Source: Datisca glomerata
Lineage: Eukaryota > Streptophyta > Magnoliopsida > Cucurbitales > Datiscaceae
DNA: 64,000 bases
Direction of reading: 5' to 3'
Assembly (NCBI GenBank): GCA_003255025.1
Contig: QANY01008723.1
Span: 868,001 to 932,000, forward strand
Position 1 is the first letter of the stretch. Every line of letters starts with the position of its first letter. Position numbers and translations under genes: made by a program. The notes beneath the pieces are model-generated. The model saw nothing but the letters and a program-made list of their open reading frames with translations, had not been told where the DNA came from and did no database searches. Of the stretch, positions 11,290 through 22,389 are shown in pieces.

Positions 11290-12760
11290 TGAACCAAATC
11301 CAACGTAGCTCTCAATGGAGATAACATGACGAGAAATGAAGATGAACACGTAGATCAACCAACCCCATCCACATAAATTTTGTACACAATCCTAAACGGG
11401 ATGCATGAGATGGAATGGAGGAACATTGAAATAATACATAATGCATGGCAGAATGTGCAAGATCAGATCAACACACTATAACAAGAACTCACAAAAAACG
11501 CGGGTAGAGGTCAGCCAACGGGTGAATAATGATGATGAACATGAAGCCCACTCTAGGGGAAACCTTCGAGACAAAAGGTAAGGAAACCGCGGGAACAATA
11601 GAAACACGTGACAGGAAGAAGAAGTCCAGTCGTAAAACCTTGTGAAGGAAGCTAGGGGAGAGGCTCGGTAACCCCGAGTCATGTCAAAGGAAGCAATAGA
11701 AGAACTGTTCGACCAAAAGATGATGGAAATAAGGAATCTCAGGAGTACGGGAAAAACCGACATTGAATCTCTTATCCGGACCCCATTAAGCCCAGAAGTC
11801 CTAACAACGCCCTTACCCAAAAAATTTGCTACTCCTAGATTCAAATGCTACAAAGGAAAGACCGGTCCCGTAGACCATCTTCAACGATTCAGACAAGACA
11901 TGGAATTGTACCAACATAATGACAAGTTGATGTGCAGAATGTTCCCCACCAGTCTAGACTAGAGAATTTTAAAGTGGTATCACTCCTTATCGACGCAATC
12001 GATCACGAGCTTCACTATTATGTCCTTTGTTTTCGTAGAACAATACTCTACGTACCGCACGGTCATGGAAGACTTGGAAACACTTAATGAAAATCTCTAC
12101 CAAGGAAGGGGAGTCCCTGCAGGAGTACACTTATCACTTCAAAGATGAAATGGCCAAGGTCGAGAACTGCGATGATCGATTAGCCAGATTAGCCTTCTGA
12201 CGAGGTCTGGACCCAGGATCACCTTTTTTTGAGGATCTGTTCAAGGTGAAGCCCTTTTCTATGGCGGAGGTTTGCCAATGGGTACATGCCTATATTACCC
12301 TGGAGGAAAAGAATGGGAGTATGCAAAGAATGGTTGAATGGAACAAAGAAGAGTCGAGGAAGCGGAAAGAAGTGTATGACCTGAAAGAAGGAAGCATGAT
12401 GAAATGAAAAGAACGGATGAGAGGAAAGTCCAACAAGACAGGAATACGTACTAGAGGCAAGATTTTGATAGAGTCCACCCGAGGGACAAAGTCTACACGC
12501 CGTTGACTATCTCGATCAACTAAATACTGGAGATAACTAAAGACAAACCTTGGTTGAAAAGACCGGCCCTGTTCACCAAGGAATTTATCTACAAAGATAA
12601 AGACAAATATTGATCCTATCATAAGAGTAATGGGCATTACACGCAAGACTGTTTCCAGCTCAAAGACTATATTAAGCAACTGATCAAAGAAGGATACCTT
12701 AGCCAATTTGTGAAAAAGGATGAACATAAACATGAAACTGAGAAAGATAGTTGAGAAGAA
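11290..12760 (+). pseudogene. Gypsy gag polyprotein, degenerate
   Basis: Gag packages the retrotransposon RNA. Recognisable segments are MSKEAIEELFDQKMMEIRNL, RFKCYKGKTGPVDHLQRFRQ, DMELYQHNDKLMCRMFPTSL, LKWYHSL, VEQYSTYRT.MEDLE and EMAKVE, then HAYI.LEE (about 12285) and a knuckle-like NGHYTQDCFQLKDYI (12632-12670). Several in-frame stops (for example at 11960) and frameshifts prevent a single reading frame. Confidence 0.75.
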
Positions 12761-12914
12761 GACAAGAAAGATAAGGGAAAAAAACCCCTCTGCATCGTCG
12801 ACATGGTTATTGCATCAACCAAGCAAGAGGAGATGACAAGAAAGGAAAGGAATAAATATTGCAGAATGTTAGAAAGACATAAGTAGAAGTTCTCAAGCGG
12901 TAACGGGGATTCAC

Positions 12915-13285
12915 CGCTAGTGTTCAACGACTCTGATCTGGAACATGATGGACACCACTATGATGGCCTCATCATTTCAATACAAGTTGGCACCTACTTG
13001 TTGATGAGGGTCTTGGTGGATGATGGGAGCGCAGAGAACGTCCTATACCGGGTGACATTGGAAAAAATGTCCATGGGAGAGCAAAAGTAGCAAGGAACTT
13101 CACAACCATTGATCGAAAGGAACTCTGACTCTCCCAGTGAGCGTAGATCCATTTAACTATATGATCGAATGCATGGTAATGGGAACAACTTCCCCGTACA
13201 ACACAATCCTAGGGAGAATCTAGCTTCATATAATGAAGGTTATACCCGCTACATTCTACCAAGTGTTGAAGTACCCGTCACTAGA
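12915..13285 (+). pseudogene. Retroviral-type aspartic protease segment of the Gypsy fragment
   Basis: The frame reads HYDGLIISIQVGTYLLMRVL followed by VDDGSAENVLY. The DDGS corresponds to the catalytic DxGS motif of Ty3 proteases. A further block around 13190-13260 (NENLASYNEGYTRYIL-like) matches the usual continuation. An in-frame TAG at about 13088 breaks it. Confidence 0.6.
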
Positions 13286-13299
13286 GGGAGTGAAAATAA

Positions 13300-13860
13300 T
13301 AAGAGGCGACCAAGCCGCGTCTCGCATCTGTTGAGTGACCGCGTCTCGCATATATATATAATTTTTTTAGGGTTAGGTTATTTCTCCTCTCCCTCAACTC
13401 AGTCAGATGCAGACCCAGCCCCTCTTCTTCTTCGCGTCACGCCACTCACGCCTCAGTCTAGCTAGCCTCTCGCGTCACATCTCCAATCCAGATTCCAGCT
13501 AGCCTCTCGCGTCTCCCTCAGCTCAAACCCTCTCCCTCTCCCTCAGCTCAGTCAGATGCACACCTTCTCATTCTTTGCGTCGCGCCTCTAGAGTCCAGCC
13601 AACCTCTAGCGTTGCGCCTCCAGAGTCCAGCCAGCCTCTTGCGTCTTCGTCAGCTCAGACCCTCTCCCTCAGCCTCAACTCAGACCCTCTCCCTCTCATT
13701 CAGCCTCAACTCAGACCCTCTCCCTCAGCCTCAACTCAGACCCTCTGCCTCTGCCTCAGCTTAGACCCTCTCCATCGGTCTCAGCTCAGACCTTCTCCCT
13801 CGACCTCAGCTCAGACCCTCTCCCTCTCCCTTAGCCTCAGCTCAGATCGTTAAGTCTATC
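13300..13860. repeat. CT-rich low-complexity and minisatellite DNA
   Basis: Two short GCGTCTCGCAT words (13316, 13348) are followed by CT-rich DNA. From about 13640 to 13850 a 25-30 bp unit of the form agcctcaactcagaccctct recurs with variations. The plus-strand frame here (Ser/Leu/Pro rich) is a consequence of the repeat, not evidence for a gene. Confidence 0.7.
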
Positions 13861-13978
13861 CGCATATACCGTTGAATTTTGGTCTCTTTGGTCCAAAATT
13901 TTTCCAGATTTTTGGTCTGTTTTATCTGGTCTTATTTTCCTCCAAAAGTCTGACCAGACCGACCGTTGAACACCCCTA
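13860..13978. mobile_element. Terminus of a hAT-like non-autonomous element
   Basis: The stretch ends in gaccgttgaacacccctagg, the reverse complement of the TAGGGGTGTTCAACGGTC-type end typical of many plant hAT-related MITEs. The complete MITE at 55042-55510 in this window has the same TAGGGGTGTTCA end. I did not find the opposite terminus, so this is a one-ended fragment. Confidence 0.45.
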
Positions 13979-13989
13979 GGTAGGGTAAA

Positions 13990-16105
13990 CAAGTCTTGTC
14001 TGAGTCTAGCGAAAGCCAAATCCCGATGAAGTTGCACAACACTCAGGATAGGAGAGATGATCATCTACTCAATTCACCCTATTTGGAGGGTAAACCGATC
14101 ACTAAATGCAACAAGAAGTTATTTAAAGTGGGTCTGTACATGTTGCAGGACCCACTAGAAGTGAAAGATGATCGTTTAGTGGAGTATATTTTTTAGAAAA
14201 TATTAGAGGATAGGTAGTAGTCAGACTAATCTAACAAAATTTGACACACCATCATCGCCAAATTTTGATTAAGTTTGTCTTTTATTTGACTTTTACAGTG
14301 AGATTCTCGTTAGATATTCTGAACTTCATGCTAAATGGGGAGACCTAAAGACTCTTGGTCCAGAAAATTGGCTTGGCTCGGACCTTAAAGACTTGTTTGC
14401 CAGTATTTTTAACCTGGAGGCTCGTCTTGTGTCGATGAGCAACTGATTCTGGTTTTTTCCCAAATTTTTTGTTGTGAGTATCTACTACTCAATATCATCA
14501 TTATTTTAGGAAATTATGTACGTTGTTATCATGTTTTTGTTGTGCCACTGCAGAGTCAATGTATTTTAAAACTAGTAGAGCTTTCTAATTTTGTAAGGAG
14601 ACACAAGATCGTGGATAGATACTTATCAACGCTTGAGCTAGAAATGACGGTAAATAAATTTAATGTAGTTAAGATATTAAATGTTGACTTAGTATGATTG
14701 TATAAATGTATTGTGTAATCTAGATCTGTATTCTAGTACATGATGGTTGAGATAATTGGTTTATGACCAAGATCTCCATCATGGAGGAAGTCACTGTATG
14801 TGACACCTTGCCAGATGGCCGATTTAACACAGGACCAAAAAGGTAAAAAAGATTGTATGAACTAACCCCTCATCATGATTTGTAATTTATCTTATAGCAT
14901 GTGTGATTTTGACATTTATTACTTTTTTATATTTTGTGAATGAAATTATAGTTAGAAGGTATGGACTTGATATTTGGGCCTAAGCTTATAGATTTGTTAC
15001 CCCCGCCAACAACCTTCTCTTCATTCAAAATTTCAAGGCCGCCTCAAGTGGTCACCCAATCAAATGGGTAAGTTCACTGATCCTAAATTTGATTAGGCTT
15101 CCTTCACCGTTTAATGATGACCTTATTATTACGTTTGTAAGAGTGATTGTGGTGTGTGGGTCTTGAGATATATGGATGACATCAGGGTAGGAATTGTTGT
15201 CGACTATTGTTCCTAGGTAATTTGTTAGAGATAATTTACATTTTGTTAAACTTGAGAGCTTTGCTTTTTGTTTGTTATAGTTTCGGGTTCTTTTAGTTCT
15301 ATAATTGAGAATTTTCTGATTGTTTTGGATTCGTTCATTTGTGGTTGTAATTACTGGTTCTTTGTTAGGGTTCCTTTAGTTATGTAATTAGGATTTTTAT
15401 GATTCTTCTAGACTTGCTCGTTTGTGGCTGTCAGTATAGAATTTGTTGAGGTGTATGATAGTTTTGGTGAATATTCAAGCCTTAGAGCATCCCGTTTTCT
15501 GTTTGTTTTAGTTGGGAATTTTTAGTTATGTAATTGGGATTTTCTGATTGTTGTAGATTTGCTCATTTGTGATTGTTATTATTAAATTTGTTGAGTTGTA
15601 TGATAGTTTGGTGAATGTTACAACTCTGTTTTCTCTTTTATTTTAGTTTGGAGTTAGGCTTCTCTTAGTTATGTAATTAGGAATTTTCTGATTGTTCTGG
15701 ATTTGCTCGTTTATGGATTTCGTTGTTGAATATGTTGAGGTGTATGATAGTTTGTTGAATATTGAGAATATTTTCACAAGAGTATAAATCTCACGATCTT
15801 CGGTGTAACATTTTGTTGAAGATCGTCAACCATCCTTGGAACATCTCGTATGATATGTTACACGATAGCGTTGGTCGATTTTATAATACGAACTCATCTG
15901 TCTCTGAGAACTGGCTACCACTGAAGACGAGTCCTACTTTAAAGCAAAGGCTTGAGAAAGGGGAAAATGAAGGGATAGATAATATTGTATGAAATTACTG
16001 TGTCCTATTTTTTGATGTTCTACACGTTCGCCCTTTTGCCATTTCTGAGAAATTCGTTGAGCTAGAGGTTATTGAAGAAGACAATAACGACGATGAATAA
16101 ATTTT
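13990..16105 (+). pseudogene. Degenerate exon-like segments, possibly Ulp1 (C48) protease related
   Basis: Separate open stretches look like exons: 13996-14196 (ending QDPLEVKDDRLVEYIF), 14300-14475 (KWGDLKTLGPENWLGSDLKD, then a stop and WFFPKFF before GTGAGT), 14552-14648 (KLVELSNFVRRHKIVDRYL), 14757-14842 (DNWFMTKISIMEEVTVCDTL), 14956-15066 (MDLIFGPKLIDLLPPP, then a GGTAAGT donor), 15762-15992, and an acidic end at 16040-16100. The WFFP and DNW..VCDTLP wording recalls Ulp1-type cysteine proteases carried by plant transposons, but no catalytic set can be shown. Exon phases do not join cleanly. Confidence 0.28.
15285..15765. repeat. Tandem repeat of about 145 bp
   Basis: The phrase agttatgtaattaggaattt recurs near 15377, 15521 and 15666 (spacing 144-145 bp), with a shorter partial copy at 15295. 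Each is followed by gattgttctggatttgctcg-like and gaggtgtatgatagtttggt-like words. Confidence 0.8.
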
Positions 16106-16245
16106 GAAAAGTGATATCTTCGTATGCTTTGAAATTGATTGCTCCGTCGTTATTGTCTTCTTCAATAACCTCTAGCTCATCGAATTTCTCAGAAATGACA
16201 AATGTGAGAGTGTTTGAATAAGAACATAAATAATAGGACACAATA
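16000..16245. repeat. Inverted duplication with a near-perfect 54-bp stem
   Basis: The block 16039-16092 is the reverse complement of 16145-16199 except for one base (gttg versus gatg). A 52-nt spacer separates them. Weaker similarity continues outward (tgtgtcctatt at about 16001 against its complement at about 16235), so the original arms were near 95 bp. A transcript from either strand would fold into a long hairpin. The left arm also reads as an acidic protein end, EKFVELEVIEEDNNDDE then stop. Confidence 0.85.
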
Positions 16246-16294
16246 AATAAGCCTGTCTTGACCGAGCATCCCTCCAAGTAGACATTATTATGTC

Positions 16295-16530
16295 ATCTTT
16301 TGTATATGATTATTGTGTATAGTGAAGATAAATAAATTTTTGTATGTTATTGGGTACAAGGATGATAAATAGTTTTGTATATTATTGTGTACAACTATAA
16401 ATAAAAAGGTTTTTGTAAGTTATCGTGTACAGTGATGATAAATAGTTGTTGCAGAATTATTTTGTATAGTTATAAATTAATAGATTTTCCAGAATTATTG
16501 TGTATTGTTATAAATAAGCAAGTTTATAAA
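16295..16530. repeat. Imperfect AT-rich tandem repeat of about 60 bp
   Basis: Words such as attattgtgtatagt.ataaat and ttttgtatgttattgggtac recur four to five times with drift. No gene is seen. Just downstream a direct repeat of ttggatagattgacagt occurs at about 16668 and 16744. Confidence 0.6.
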
Positions 16531-17920
16531 TATATGTATATTAACATTCTCAAAAAACTATGAAAGCAAGTTAACGCCTTTGTGTCAAGCGTTTGGTCCC
16601 AATACTCCCTATTATGCGTAAAAAACCTGGATGGAAAAATTATTTTTTATTTGACGCCAACAAAATGTTTGGATAGATTGACAGTTTGTAAGCACAAGAC
16701 GAGCCATAACATAAGGGGCGAATCTACTCTTCGTAGAATCCATTTGGATAGATTGACAGTATGTAAATGTTATCCTTAGAATCCGGTTAAAAATTTTAAC
16801 CAACGATTCTACAGAACCTCCCCATAAATATTAGAAAACCGACAATATTAATTGCATATTTATATCCATAATATGTCAAACGTCTGTCATGCAATATCAA
16901 ACAACTTTGACAATTTTAGAATAAAAAAAACACACAATCTAATCCAAACAAACTTAAAATCCGAACAAATATTGAATCCACCATATTTATATCCACAAAA
17001 GTTTCATATCAACTTTGACAAAATATCATGGTGCAACTTTTCCCTTTTTCGACAAAGCATCATGTGAATGCTTTGTACGTCCTTCATGTTCTCATTCTGA
17101 TTCAGTATCTTCATTGGTGTCGTCATGATGGTCGTCTTCATCATCTTTAACCGAATCTTCACCATTGTCATCATCTTCATCATCATCACTCTCATACTTT
17201 CTTACTTGAGTTTCATACACTACTACAATTTTGGCTTACACTTACAACCACATATATAATATAATGACAGTTCTCTAAAATCTGTCAAAGGAAAATGATG
17301 TAGGGTGGGGTAATTTGGATAAGATGACAGCTAAAAATTAACTGTCATTAATGTATTATTTACTATGAAAACTAATTTTTTAGCTGTCATAGAAACTTCT
17401 TGTAATGACAGTGTAAAAAAACCTATCATAGTTCTGTAGTATAAGAAAACTCGCTCATTACCCAAAGTTTATTTTATTTACAAAAATGTCATCCTAACCC
17501 TAATTTTACTCTTTATAGTGTATTTTCTCTTTGACAATGACGAGTGGCGATTTCAAAGAGATGACCGCGTGCTAGGCGGGCTTCATAGTGACTTCCATGT
17601 GAGCTTTGACAGAGAGGTTCTACGATGAAGCGAGCTTCCACTGCGAGTCGAGCAAAGTTGTCATCCTAAACTTTGAGCTAGTGATTGGAAAAGGGTTGGC
17701 CACCGCGTGTTTGAGCTGACGACTCTTCTCCCGTTGTTTCCATAATTTCTTCTTCTTAGCGTGACTGAGCTGATGGTACATTTTCTCTATATATGTATTT
17801 TTTCACCCTCAGCCTATATTCAGCAAAGAGAATGGGTATTTGAAAACCTAGGATTTGTTCTCTTTTGTATATCTTCTCTTTTTAACCTCTCTTCATCTTA
17901 AATTCCTGAGCTTTCAAACA

Positions 17921-17924
<4 letters not shown>

Positions 17925-17969
<45 letters not shown>
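17925..17969. repeat. CT microsatellite
   Basis: An uninterrupted CT run of about 45 bases inside CACTA-1, in T/C-rich DNA that resembles a plant 5' UTR. It may have been carried in with the captured gene upstream region. Confidence 0.85.
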
Positions 17970-17970
<1 letters not shown>

Positions 17971-18967
17971 TTAGGGTACTTTAAAGTGATCTTGATTCAA
18001 CCTGTTCTCTTTTTTTTCCTACTCATGAAAGATTATGGCGTTATTTTATGATTTTGCTTAAAGAGAAAAACTTAATTGTCTAATGGTTATGACTACTCTT
18101 AAAGCTTTTACGTTTTGTCAATTATAGTAGCGGCAACCTTTTTTCTCCCTTTACGCTATTCAAATGTTTTCTAAAATACTATGTCATTGACAACATTCCG
18201 TGGTTCGCTTGTATAGGTGGACATACAAGTATCATGTAATCTTATTTTCAATTTCTAAACAGAAAGATATTAATTTTTTGTAGAAATACTATGCATAGAG
18301 CCGTTTTAGCTCTTTTTAGCGCTTGAGCTTGGGAAACTTTTAGCTGTTATAGTGGTGTCAAAGTAAAATGTTCAACATCGATAAGCACTACAAGATTTTT
18401 TCATTTTTCCACACCTTCTAGGATGAATCATTTAACAAGAATACAACTCTATGTTACAAATTTTCCTTATTTGTATGAATTAGTGCTCAGTTGGATGCTT
18501 ACGTTCAAGAAATTCATGTTCAGATTGTTTTTTCCTCGATTAAATGCAATACCGTATTCCTAAGGATCTACTACATCACGTTGGCAAGCTTACATGATTG
18601 TTAATATATATAATATTATAAAATATTACAATTATTCTTGTTTCTTAAGGCGTGTTTGAGTTTATACATTAGGCCATGTCAATTTGATATTGTTGTTTTA
18701 GGTGGTGTGTTTGAGTTCAATCTCTAGACAGCGGACACCGAAATAGAAAAACAGAACAGAAGAGGGTTTGGAACCTGAAATTTGATTTATTGTAATATCA
18801 TCTCATGTGCATATCAATTAGGCTTTATAATGCATATGTTTTGAGAGATAGTTTGGTAATTCTAGAGTATTTCTGGCTTATTATGTCTCAGTCATTCTCA
18901 AAACTTTACGTTTTTATTTCATTTTTATTTTTTTAGGTAATTAATCATTAGATTTTACTCTATATAG

Positions 18968-19079
18968 GCCTTATTGGAGGTGCTATTTTCCAAATACTCA
19001 AGCGATAATCTACGCCGTTGATTCAAGTGATACTGATAGGTTGGTGAAAGCTAAAGAGGAGTTCCATGCAATCTTAGAG
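18968..19079 (+). pseudogene. ARL1: Captured exon of an ARF-like GTPase (ARL1/ARF3-type)
   Basis: One exon of 112 nt with flanking intron signals (TATATAG before, GAG/GTACAA after) encodes 37 residues, PYWRCYFPNTQAIIYAVDSS and DTDRLVKAKEEFHAILE. This is the switch II to alpha-3 region of ARL1, a small GTPase of Golgi trafficking. VDSSDTDR and YWRCYFPNTQA are typical of ARL1 rather than ARF1. The one exon is undamaged, but neighbouring exons with the GTP-binding NKQD motif were not found, so no working GTPase is encoded. It lies inside CACTA-1. Confidence 0.88.
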
Positions 19080-21382
19080 GTACAATTTTGGGTGTTAACA
19101 TGTTAGAATTAAGAAGTAATTTGGCATTTGGCATTTGAACCCTATTGGGTTTAGTTAAGTGGTGAATAACTTGGACTTGGAGGTTTACTTCCTTCTAGGT
19201 CCTTTGTTCAAATTCTCTTGGATGCAAATTCCTTGGGGCCATTGCCCACTGGTGTTAAAGCCAGTTATTTACACTGACTCGTGTAGGAAAACTTCTGTGG
19301 GCACAGTGCATGAGTTTCATGGGATTAGTCGGATGCACATGCCAGTGACACTCATGGTTACCTTAACAAAGGCATTTGACTAAGTTAATTGATAAACTTG
19401 GTAAAATTATTTGTTGGTCTCCTAGTTTTTATTAGAAGAGCTAGGTATTTTTTATCAAACATTTTGAAAAATAGATGAATGTGGGTCTAATATGCAAATT
19501 CTAGGAAGTTTTGTCATGAGGAAAACTTCAACAAAATATTAGCCTTAAATTCTTGATATTTTATGTCGATTCATGTTGGTCAATTTTTGTTTTAGTAAAG
19601 TGGAAAGTGGAAACACAAGTCACCTGTCTCTGTAAGGTTGTGAACAACTCTCTCTTGACCTGTTTGTGTAGTTTAAAGTTTTGGCTTCTGTATTTTCTTC
19701 AATCTCCCATACCACGCAATAAATTATTGGTAGCAGGATGTCTACACTTTTATACTAGTTTCGTTCATCTTACATTTTTGTTACTAGTCTCATGTGATAT
19801 AACCTCATTATTATAACAAATCCAATTTGATAATTTTGAGTCTTTGGCTGGAAGAATAGTTGAAATGTGCAGTTGCCCTCATTTTTACAAATAAGCGGGT
19901 CAATGCTCTATTGTAGTATCAATTTAGTAGAGAAAGCTTGGCTTCTTATTTTTATATACGTAGATGAGAGCTGATAAAACTGATGTGAGCCCTTGTTTAA
20001 AAGCTTGAAAACTACCTCTTGATTCAATGATTAAGGATGCAAAATTTTAGAACGACCGTGTCATACATATGTTAGTTGCAAATCTTTGTTTTGTTTCAGC
20101 CCAGTTAATCATTTCTTGATGCTAATTGGACTTTTTGCATGCCACTACAACACTATTTGTATATTACTTGTCCTAAAATGTATTTAGCATGAATTGAATT
20201 CGCTGCTTTATAGTGAATTTTGGTTTGGATATGGATTCCAATGGCTTGAATAAAAATAACTTAGGTTAAGTCTTGCTTATGTAACTGTGTTTTTATTATC
20301 TTTTAATACATTTCACTCTTTCTTATGTATATTATTCTCAATATGAGTTACAAATCATTGCATCATGTGCCTTAGTGTACGTGATTGAAGAATATGCTAT
20401 TAATTTACCTTGTAGGCCTTATTTGATTTCCTTTTACCTATTGCACAACCAATAATAAGAGTTCACCTAGAACAGGTTTTTTTTATAAATAAGGACACTA
20501 CAGTAGTGTAGTTTCTATGGCTAAAGAATTAAGTACTTTATTATCATAGTTTAGTGTTTGCGTGGATGATGCTGCATATTGTTTCACACAACTTCTTTAC
20601 AATTTATTGATTTGTCAACACCTAATTGTTTTGCAATTTTAGTTACCCATGCACTAGTTTACATTTTTATTTGAGTTTTTTTTCCTTGTCTTTTTGAATA
20701 ACCATGTGTTCAGGCAGAGGTTATAGCTAATATGAAGCATCACTATAATTTGTACTATGGTATTGTTCTTTCTTCTTGCAAGTTATATTGTTATCCACAG
20801 TGTGCACATTTTTTTATTTTGAAGTAGCACTGATGATGATCATTGTTTTTTTGTTGGTTTCTTCCTTGTAAGAAGGCTGCTTATTCTATGTTTGCTTCTA
20901 AATTTTGAGCAGTGATGTAGATAAGTAGTGTTGAAAGTTAGCATGTAGCTTATTCAAAATTTGTAAAATCTTTCCTTTACATAAACCTTTTCATTTCATA
21001 ATTGCTAAAGAGTTTTGACTGTCAATAGAAATTGTACTTTCATCTCTTTTTTCTTTGCTTTTGACCTTTATTCGATTTAATTCTTCGTGGAGAAGGTGGT
21101 GTTGGGGATTTATTTCTTTTTTTTCTTGTTTTGTTTTTGTTGGTTTTTTGGGGTAGTGTTAATTACGCATATGGGGGTTTACTCTTGGTTTTTGGAATTA
21201 TGAAAATGACTGTTTAAAGGAAACTAGTGACTTTGCTGGATCTATTTGACAATGGCTTTTAGTTTTAGAAGGTGTGATGTTCCACTGCAAGTATTTCATG
21301 TCAATTTCTACATCATAACTTTACTCTATCCCAGCTGATATAATTAGAAATTGGATGTGATTGAGATTTGAAAGGAGGAAAA

Positions 21383-21540
21383 ATGATGCACTTCGATTCA
21401 AACATAGTGGGATACCGATTCCATCCAACTGATGAGAAGCTAGTCAGCCACTTCTTGAAGAACAAGTTGCTCGGCAGTGACTCTCTTGCTAAATCCATCC
21501 CTGAAGTGGATTTCTGCAAGTGGGAGCCTTGAGATTTGCC
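21383..21540 (+). pseudogene. Captured first exon of a NAC transcription factor
   Basis: From ATG at 21383 the frame gives MMHFDSNIVGYRFHPTDEKL, VSHFLKNKLLG and IPEVDFCKWEP and then TGA at 21530-21532 followed by DLP. This is subdomains A and B of the NAC DNA-binding domain (GYRFHPTDEELV, then KWEPWDLP). The conserved Trp codon between P and D is TGA. The exon end near 21540 matches the usual first-intron position in NAC genes. The rest of the gene is missing. It lies in CACTA-1, 250 bp inside the right palindrome array. Confidence 0.9.
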
Positions 21541-21793
21541 TTGTATTGTATTCTTTTACTATAATCTTATTTGGGTTTTCTTTATTTTTATTGAATTTGA
21601 ATGATAATCTGTGTTCTTGAATTAACATGCAATTATATTTCTTCTCATTCCAACATTATGTTAAATGATGAGTAGAGGTTTTCATTTATATAATCGCTCG
21701 CTTGTGATTATTCGTGCGTGTAAATTATCATTGGAAGGCAGTTTTTGCCTTTCGATTATAGTTTTTTTTATTTACATTTTTGGCATCTTTTAA

Positions 21794-22010
21794 TGACGGG
21801 GAATCCCCGTCAACTAGCATGTTTTTGCGGTACATTGGATTATGGGGAATCCCCATCATATAATATCATTTTGCGGCACCCTTTGTTGATGGGGTTCCCC
21901 GTCAACTAACTTCTTTTCACGACAACCTTTGTTGACGGGGAATCCCCATTAACTAACTCCTTTTCCCGGCAGGTCTTTTTTTTACGGGGATTCTCCGTCA
22001 TTGTACCCCT
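21794..22010. repeat. Right subterminal palindrome array of CACTA-1
   Basis: Five copies of a 16-17 bp palindrome (GACGGGGAATCCCCGTC and variants) lie near 21795, 21843, 21887, 21937 and 21988, about 45-50 bp apart, separated by similar linkers (aactaacttcttttc). Subterminal repeats of CACTA elements are binding sites for their TNPA-type proteins. That function is inferred here. Confidence 0.85.
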
Positions 22011-22389
22011 TATAATGGCAGAGTAAATGACTAAAGGTGACATCCTGGTAGATGATAGTTGGTCAGCCGTCAATATAGAGTTATAATGATGGGTTTTACC
22101 TATAATCTAACCCCCTTTTGTAGTAGTGATACATGTGCAGACGTCTTTGCAACTTCGCCTATAAGCGTACATATTCAGTATATTTTGATTTCAAACTAAA
22201 AAATAAATAGGGAAAGATCATAAGTTTACAATTTTCTTATTCTTTTTTTCATTGATGCTTTGACCTTTATCATCGCTTTCATCATCTCCCCGCGTGCGCT
22301 CAACATTTTCTCGAGTAACAGCTTGTTGAGACCACCAATCACTACAAAAAAAACATATTTTATTGCAATTTGTTATGGTGTTTTATCTT

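Larger units (their letters stand above)
10150..13290 (+). mobile_element. Gypsy (Ty3) retrotransposon fragment: 5' LTR, gag and protease start
   Basis: The 3' part of an LTR is recognisable at about 10900-11272, with a TATA box near 11030 (ctctatataaaggcc) and an end at CCTACA. It is followed by gag and a protease segment in the same direction. Nothing of RT, RNase H or integrase is found downstream. After about 13290 unrelated sequence begins, so the element is truncated there. The gag wording (EQYSTYRT, MEDLE) is close to that of the Tat element at 40849-50249, so the two belong to the same lineage. Confidence 0.75.
17218..22128. mobile_element. CACTA-1: non-autonomous CACTA transposon with captured host exons
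   Basis: The left end starts CACTACTACAATTTTGGC and the right end is AAAAGGGG...: on plus it finishes CCCCTTTTGTAGTAGTG, giving an 11-bp terminal inverted repeat CACTACTACAA. It is flanked by the 3-bp duplication ATA (17215-17217 and 22129-22131), the hallmark of CACTA elements. Length 4911 bp. No transposase motif is found, so it must have relied on one supplied in trans. It holds an ARL1-like exon and a NAC exon in the plus direction, which makes it a gene-capturing element. Left subterminal DNA has TGACAG/CTGTCA inverted words. The right has GACGGGGAATCCCCGTC-type palindromes. Confidence 0.92.

Noticed and set aside
13575..13853. 92-codon Ser/Leu/Pro-rich frame
   Set aside because: Produced by the CT-rich minisatellite. 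No start context or domain.
17004..17195. Met/Lys-rich minus-strand frame MRVMMMKMMTMVKIRLK
   Set aside because: Out-of-frame reading of the acidic last exon of the PMD gene. The other frame joins the exon across CACTA-1.
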